Source of the DNA: Prauserella endophytica
GTDB lineage: Bacteria; Actinomycetota; Actinomycetes; Mycobacteriales; Pseudonocardiaceae
Direction: 5' to 3'
Length of the DNA: 64,000 nucleotides
NCBI RefSeq assembly: GCF_005146945.1
Contig: NZ_SWMS01000029.1
Span: 1-64,000, forward strand
Made by a program: the position numbers and the translations under genes. The notes below the pieces were generated by a model. It was not told the origin of the DNA, did no database searches, and saw nothing but the letters and a program-made list of their open reading frames with translations. Positions 60,685 to 64,000 of the stretch are shown piece after piece. How positions within the stretch are numbered: position 1 is the first letter of the stretch; every line of letters starts with the position of its first letter.

Positions 60685-60700
60685 TTGGTAACATTACCAA
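60685..60700. promoter_or_regulatory. Palindromic operator before ABC efflux pair
   Basis: TTGGTAA-CA-TTACCAA has 7-bp perfect arms and lies 28 bp before the ABC gene. It may be the target of the TetR at 62259-62807 or of another regulator such as a PadR or GntR protein elsewhere. Confidence 0.6.
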
Positions 60701-60728
60701 GACTGGAACAAGCAGGGGGTGGTCGCGC

Positions 60729-61454
60729 ATGCGGATCGACGTCGATGGGGTGAGCAAACGATTCGGGCACGTCCGCGCTGTGGAGGAGCTTTCCTTCACC
60801 GTGAGGCCGGGCGCGATCACGGGTTTCCTGGGCCCCAACGGTTCCGGGAAGTCCACCACTATGCGGATCATGCTCGGACTCGTCTCCCCGGACACGGGAT
60901 CGGCCACGATCGGCGGACGCCGCTACGCCGAGCTCGACCATCCGACTCGCACCGTCGGCGCGGTGTTGGACACGATGCGGGCCCATCCCGCCATGACCTG
61001 TCTGGACCACCTGCGGCTGCACGCGCGGCTGAGTGGCCACCCGGTCCGGCAGCTGGACGCGGCGGCCGAGCAGACCGGCGTCGCCACCTTCGCGGCGCGC
61101 CGGGTGCGAACGCTGTCGACGGGGATGCGCCAGCGCCTCGCGCTGGCCACCGCACTGCTGGGCGATCCCGGTGTGCTCGTACTCGACGAACCGGCGAACG
61201 GGCTCGACCCCCAGGGCCTGGCCTGGCTACGGGACCTGCTCACCCGGCTCGCCGCCGAGGGACGCACGGTGCTGGTGTCGAGTCACGTGCTCGCCGAGCT
61301 CGAGGTCATGGCCGACGACGTGGTGATCATCGCCGAGGGCAGGCTCGTCACGGCGGGTCCGCTGCGCGAGGTGCTCGCCGCGGCCGGTGAGGATGGCGCT
61401 CCGGCGCGGTCGCTCGAGCAGGTCTTCCTGAGCCTCACGAACGGAGCCGCCTGA
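60729..61454 (+). CDS. ABC transporter ATP-binding protein
   Basis: A 241-residue ABC ATPase. Walker A is GPNGSGKST near residue 38, the signature is LSTGMRQRL near 132, Walker B is VLVLDEPANGLDP near 153, and the switch His is in SSHVLAELE near 190. It is of the drug-resistance/bacitracin-export (BcrA-like, DrrA-like) group. The ATG at 60729 has AGGGGGTGG upstream. It overlaps the permease gene by one base (TGATG). The pair probably exports an amphiphilic compound. Confidence 0.93.
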   Translation: MRIDVDGVSKRFGHVRAVEELSFTVRPGAITGFLGPNGSGKSTTMRIMLGLVSPDTGSATIGGRRYAELDHPTRTVGAVLDTMRAHPAMTCLDHLRLHARLSGHPVRQLDAAAEQTGVATFAARRVRTLSTGMRQRLALATALLGDPGVLVLDEPANGLDPQGLAWLRDLLTRLAAEGRTVLVSSHVLAELEVMADDVVIIAEGRLVTAGPLREVLAAAGEDGAPARSLEQVFLSLTNGAA

Positions 61455-62245
61455 TGCGCCTGATCGCCGCCGAACTGTTCCGGTTCCGCGCGAACCGGTT
61501 GTGGTACTGGTCGCTGCTCGCCGCGCTCGTCCTCGGCTGCGGGTTCACCGCGCTGTTCGCCGTGATCGGGCCGGAGAACTTCGATCCGCCGATGCCCGCG
61601 CTCACCACGCACGAGGGCGTGCGGATGATGCTCGGGCTCGCCACCACGACCCTGTTCGTTCCGGCACTCATCGGCGCGATCGCCGTGACGGGCGAGTTCC
61701 GCCATCAGACGTTCGGCCACACGGTGCTCGCCGAACCCCGCCGGGGCCGGGTGCTGGCCGCCAAGCTGGCCGCGCTCGCCATCGTCGGCGCCGGGTACGC
61801 GCTGGTGGTTACCGCGGGCACGCTCGCGGCGCTCTACGGCACCACCGCTGTCGCGGGTACCCGGCTCGGCGCGCCGCCGGGGGAGGTCCTCACCACGCTG
61901 TTCGGTGCCGCGACCGCGATGGTCGTGTACTCGGTGGTCGGAGGGGGCATCGGCGCACTCGTGCGGCACCAGCTCGCCGCGGTGGGCGCGGTGCTCGGCT
62001 ACTTCTCGCTCGGGGAGATCGTCGTGCTGGTGCTCCCCGGCGTCAACGCCGTGTACCCGTATCTGCCCGGTGGAGCGAGCGCGGCGCTGACGGACTTCGG
62101 TTACCTGACCGAGGCCGTCGCCGCCGACACCGGAACGGTGACCACGCTGCTGCCGCCGCTCGCCGGACTCGCGGTGCTCCTCGGTTACGCCGTGACCGTC
62201 GCCGCGCTCGCCACGGTGAGTTCCCTGCGGCGCGACATCCCCTGA
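61454..62245 (+). CDS. ABC transporter permease (ABC-2 type)
   Basis: A 263-residue membrane protein with about six spans. It starts MRLIAAELFRFRANRLWYW, a typical amphipathic N-terminus of ABC-2 permeases. FRHQTFGHTVLAEPRRGRVLAAKLAA is the conserved cytosolic turn, also seen in BcrB-like permeases. It is translationally coupled with the ATPase upstream. The substrate is not readable. It ends 13 bp from the stop of the convergent TetR gene. Confidence 0.9.
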   Translation: MRLIAAELFRFRANRLWYWSLLAALVLGCGFTALFAVIGPENFDPPMPALTTHEGVRMMLGLATTTLFVPALIGAIAVTGEFRHQTFGHTVLAEPRRGRVLAAKLAALAIVGAGYALVVTAGTLAALYGTTAVAGTRLGAPPGEVLTTLFGAATAMVVYSVVGGGIGALVRHQLAAVGAVLGYFSLGEIVVLVLPGVNAVYPYLPGGASAALTDFGYLTEAVAADTGTVTTLLPPLAGLAVLLGYAVTVAALATVSSLRRDIP

Positions 62246-62258
62246 GACCGGTTGACGG

Positions 62259-62807
62259 TCAGCGCGCGGGAATCAGGGCGCGGCAGAGCCGGGTGAGCCC
62301 GTCGAGCACGCGCTGTTCGTCCGCTGGCGTATGGACCACGTGGTCCGTGGCGCCGTGCATGGCCGAGTAGAGGATCACCGCGGTCACCGGCGGATCGGGC
62401 ACGGGTGGGTCGAGCCGGCCGAGCAGCTCGGCCAGCGCGTCCACCGCGGCATTGGGCGCGTCCCGCTCGATCCCGCTCGTCGGGTGGAACAGCAGGTCGT
62501 GCAGGCTCAGCTCCCGCAGGTACTCGGTGACGCCCGCGCGCATCCACCGCTCGACGCTCTCGACCCCGCTCGCCTGCCGCGCGGCGGCCAGCTGCGCGTC
62601 GGCGAAGCGGCGCACGAAGCGTTCGCGCAGTGCCTGAAGCAGCTCGGATTTGTTGCTGAAGTGCAGATAGAACGTGCCCTTGGCGACACCGGCGCCCGAG
62701 GTGACGTCGTCGACGGTGAACGCGTCGGCGCCATCGCGCTGCAGCAGGGCCTCCGCCGCGTCGAGCAGCTCACTGCGCCGCTGCTCGGCAGGTTTCGTTC
62801 GCGTCAC
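62259..62807 (-). CDS. TetR-family transcriptional regulator
   Basis: A 182-residue repressor. The helix-turn-helix is FTVDDVTSGAGVAKGTFYLHFSNKSELLQAL (residues about 25-56). The C-terminal domain has the HATDHVVHTPADEQRVLDGLTRL-like form common in efflux regulators. The GTG start follows GAAGGGAG. It is convergent with the ABC-2 pair and divergent from the ABC exporter at 62973; an inverted repeat lies in the divergent gap. It may control either or both. Confidence 0.92.
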   Translation of the reverse strand: MTRTKPAEQRRSELLDAAEALLQRDGADAFTVDDVTSGAGVAKGTFYLHFSNKSELLQALRERFVRRFADAQLAAARQASGVESVERWMRAGVTEYLRELSLHDLLFHPTSGIERDAPNAAVDALAELLGRLDPPVPDPPVTAVILYSAMHGATDHVVHTPADEQRVLDGLTRLCRALIPAR

Positions 62808-62884
62808 CGCACTCCCTTCGACCGAGGCACAGGCTACCCGCGGCCGGACAGCCGCGCGCCGGCCGCGCGCCGCCCCGGCCTTGC

Positions 62885-62903
62885 ATAGGGCAGCCTTACC
62901 TCA
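62885..62903. promoter_or_regulatory. Probable iron box (IdeR/DmdR-type)
   Basis: The 19-bp ATAGGGCAGCCTTACCTCA matches 13 of 19 positions of the actinobacterial iron-regulator consensus (TTAGGTTAGGCTAACCTAA). It lies 70 bp before the ABC exporter start. Iron repression would fit a siderophore-linked exporter. Confidence 0.5.
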
Positions 62904-62913
62904 TACAGTGACT

Positions 62914-62928
62914 GACTGACGGTCAGTC
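62914..62928. promoter_or_regulatory. TetR operator-like inverted repeat
   Basis: GACTGAC-G-GTCAGTC, with 7-bp perfect arms around one base, is surrounded by further GACTG/CAGTC copies (62910-62939). It is in the divergent gap between the TetR and the ABC exporter genes and is the natural candidate for that TetR. Confidence 0.65.
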
Positions 62929-62972
62929 GACTGTCAGTCTCGCTCATTGCGACCACGAACCCGCGGAGGACC

Positions 62973-64000
62973 ATGACCATCACCGACTCCCGGCCCACTA
63001 CCCCCAAACCGGAGCCGGCGACCGAGAGACCGTCGGCCGCGGCCGCGGGCCTGGCGCGCACGGGCGCGCTCGCCCGGCTGCTTGCGCCCGTGCGAGCCCA
63101 CCTGGTGGGGTGCGCCGTGCTCTCCGCGCTGGCGACCGCCGCCGGTTTCGTGCCCTACGTCGCCGTCGCCGAGATCGCCACGCTGGCCCTCGCGGGCGGC
63201 TACTCCCCGAGCGCGATCTGGGGCTGGGTGGCCCTGGGCGCCGCCGGCGCGGGCCTTCGTCTGGTGCTCGTGTTCGCCAGCTCGCGGCTCGGGCACTACG
63301 CCGACGCTCGCACCCTGCACGATCTGCGCGTGCGGATGGTGCGCCACCTCGGCTCGCTGCCCCTCGGCTGGTTCCGCGCCAACGGCTCGGCCTCGGTCAA
63401 GAAACGGATGACCAACGACCTCGAGGAGATGCACCAGCTCATCGCGCACGCGCTGGGCGAACTGGTCGGCGCCACCACCGCGGTCGCGCTCGGACTGTTC
63501 TACCTCGCCTCCGTGAACCCGGTGATGACACTGGTGACCGCGGGATCGCTCGCGCTGCTCGGTATCAGCTACCGGATCGCGATGCGGTCGATGACGCTGC
63601 ACATGAACCGGCTCCTCGCGGCCGAGTCGAGAATCAGCGCCGCGAGTGTCGAGTACGCCGACGGTATCGGCGTGGTCAAGGCGTTCGGCACCGGAGGACG
63701 TGTGCTGGAGCGCTTCGGCGAGGCCGTCCGCGAACAGGCGGCGGCGCTGGCCGCGTGGGCGGACGAGACCCGCTACAGCACGGCGGCCTCGCGCCTGCTG
63801 GCCTCGGAGATGGCCCTGCTCGGCATTCTCGGCGCTGCGGGATTGGCGCTCGTGCACGCCGGGCAGCTGTCGATGACCGAGCTGCTGCCGTTTCTCGTCG
63901 TCGGGATCGGCCTGCCGACGTCGATCAACCCGGCAATCCACGGCACGCAGACACTGCGCAAGGGCCGGGTCTGCGCGCAGAACATCGAGGCACTGCTCGG
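62973..64000 (+). CDS. ABC exporter with fused membrane domain, 5' part (siderophore-type)
   Basis: The first 342 residues of an ABC transporter that continues past the window. A Pro/Ala-rich N-tail is followed by the transmembrane domain: GCAVLSALATAAGFVPYVAVAEIATLAL starts the first span. Coupling-helix blocks HDLRVRMVRHLGSLPLGWFRANGSASVKKRMTNDLEEMHQLIAHALGELVG follow. The nucleotide-binding domain would begin just after the end. The SLPLGWF and VKKRMTNDLEEMHQLIAH features resemble the IrtA/YbtP-like siderophore ABC group. The ATG has CGGAGGA before it. A probable iron box and a TetR site precede it. Confidence 0.85.
   Translation, partial: MTITDSRPTTPKPEPATERPSAAAAGLARTGALARLLAPVRAHLVGCAVLSALATAAGFVPYVAVAEIATLALAGGYSPSAIWGWVALGAAGAGLRLVLVFASSRLGHYADARTLHDLRVRMVRHLGSLPLGWFRANGSASVKKRMTNDLEEMHQLIAHALGELVGATTAVALGLFYLASVNPVMTLVTAGSLALLGISYRIAMRSMTLHMNRLLAAESRISAASVEYADGIGVVKAFGTGGRVLERFGEAVREQAAALAAWADETRYSTAASRLLASEMALLGILGAAGLALVHAGQLSMTELLPFLVVGIGLPTSINPAIHGTQTLRKGRVCAQNIEALL

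Noticed and set aside
1-64000. CRISPR arrays, rRNA and tRNA genes
   Set aside because: No regularly spaced repeats and no cloverleaf or rRNA-like sequence were noticed on either strand.

Overview
This is a GC-rich window (roughly 65-70% by eye) with frequent GTG starts, Shine-Dalgarno sites and many TetR, LysR and LuxR-type regulators. It looks like the chromosome of a mycelial or related actinomycete. The mix of acyl-CoA catabolism, SMP-30 lactonases, MHS and SSS transporters and a streptogramin-resistance pair fits Pseudonocardiaceae best (Amycolatopsis- or Pseudonocardia-like), but that placement is an inference. I see no rRNA, tRNA or CRISPR array.

The window is a mosaic of catabolic and defence modules. 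Most junctions hold a decayed mobile-element or gene remnant (IS481, IS256, IS110, IS3, tyrosine recombinase, serine recombinase). Layout: 0-3.1 kb, IS481 tail, a GlxA/AraC regulator divergent from an HD hydrolase, an IS256 tail and a broken cyclase. 3.4-10.2 kb, an NSS amino-acid importer with an overlooked 38-residue MetS subunit, the hydratase/aldolase/acetaldehyde-dehydrogenase end of a meta-cleavage pathway, RidA, an Asp/Glu racemase and a LysR regulator. 10.7-13.1 kb, an SDR, a hydrolase and TetR. 13.2-18.6 kb, a large LuxR-type ATPase divergent from an NTF2-like protein, a Vat acetyltransferase, a Vgb lyase and a DUF5701 protein.

18.7-28.2 kb is the most distinctive module. It is a minus-strand run encoding SDR, CoA ligase, an ACAD10/11-type acyl-CoA dehydrogenase, TetR, an APH-type kinase, a VOC protein, an MHS transporter and an SMP-30 lactonase. 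The kinase and the dehydrogenase are the two halves that are fused in animal ACAD10/ACAD11. With ligase, SDR and kinase they match the logic of the Pseudomonas putida levulinate (lva) pathway. The lactonase suggests that gamma-lactones or 4-hydroxy acids are the entry substrates.

28.2-30.9 kb is a graveyard of broken SDR, AtuA and TetR genes around an intact DUF4387 gene. 30.9-33.9 kb holds a cupin dioxygenase, an SDR, a SnoaL-like protein and a divergent LysR. 34.2-39.6 kb holds an E1alpha/E1beta/E2 2-oxoacid dehydrogenase with its own lipoyl synthase and a TetR. 39.9-47.3 kb holds a PucR regulator, thioesterase, HAD hydrolase, alpha/beta hydrolase, class III CoA transferase and a MatC-type carrier.

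48.0-60.4 kb is a second lactonase/beta-oxidation module: two SMP-30-like propellers, SDRs, acyl-CoA dehydrogenase, CoA ligase, enoyl-CoA hydratases, thiolase, and an SSS transporter with a small membrane partner. Three of its promoters share a CTW-N-YYRGTTAG-like site, probably the operator of the local TetR. 60.7-64 kb carries an ABC efflux pair, a TetR and the start of an ABC exporter of the siderophore type with a probable iron box.
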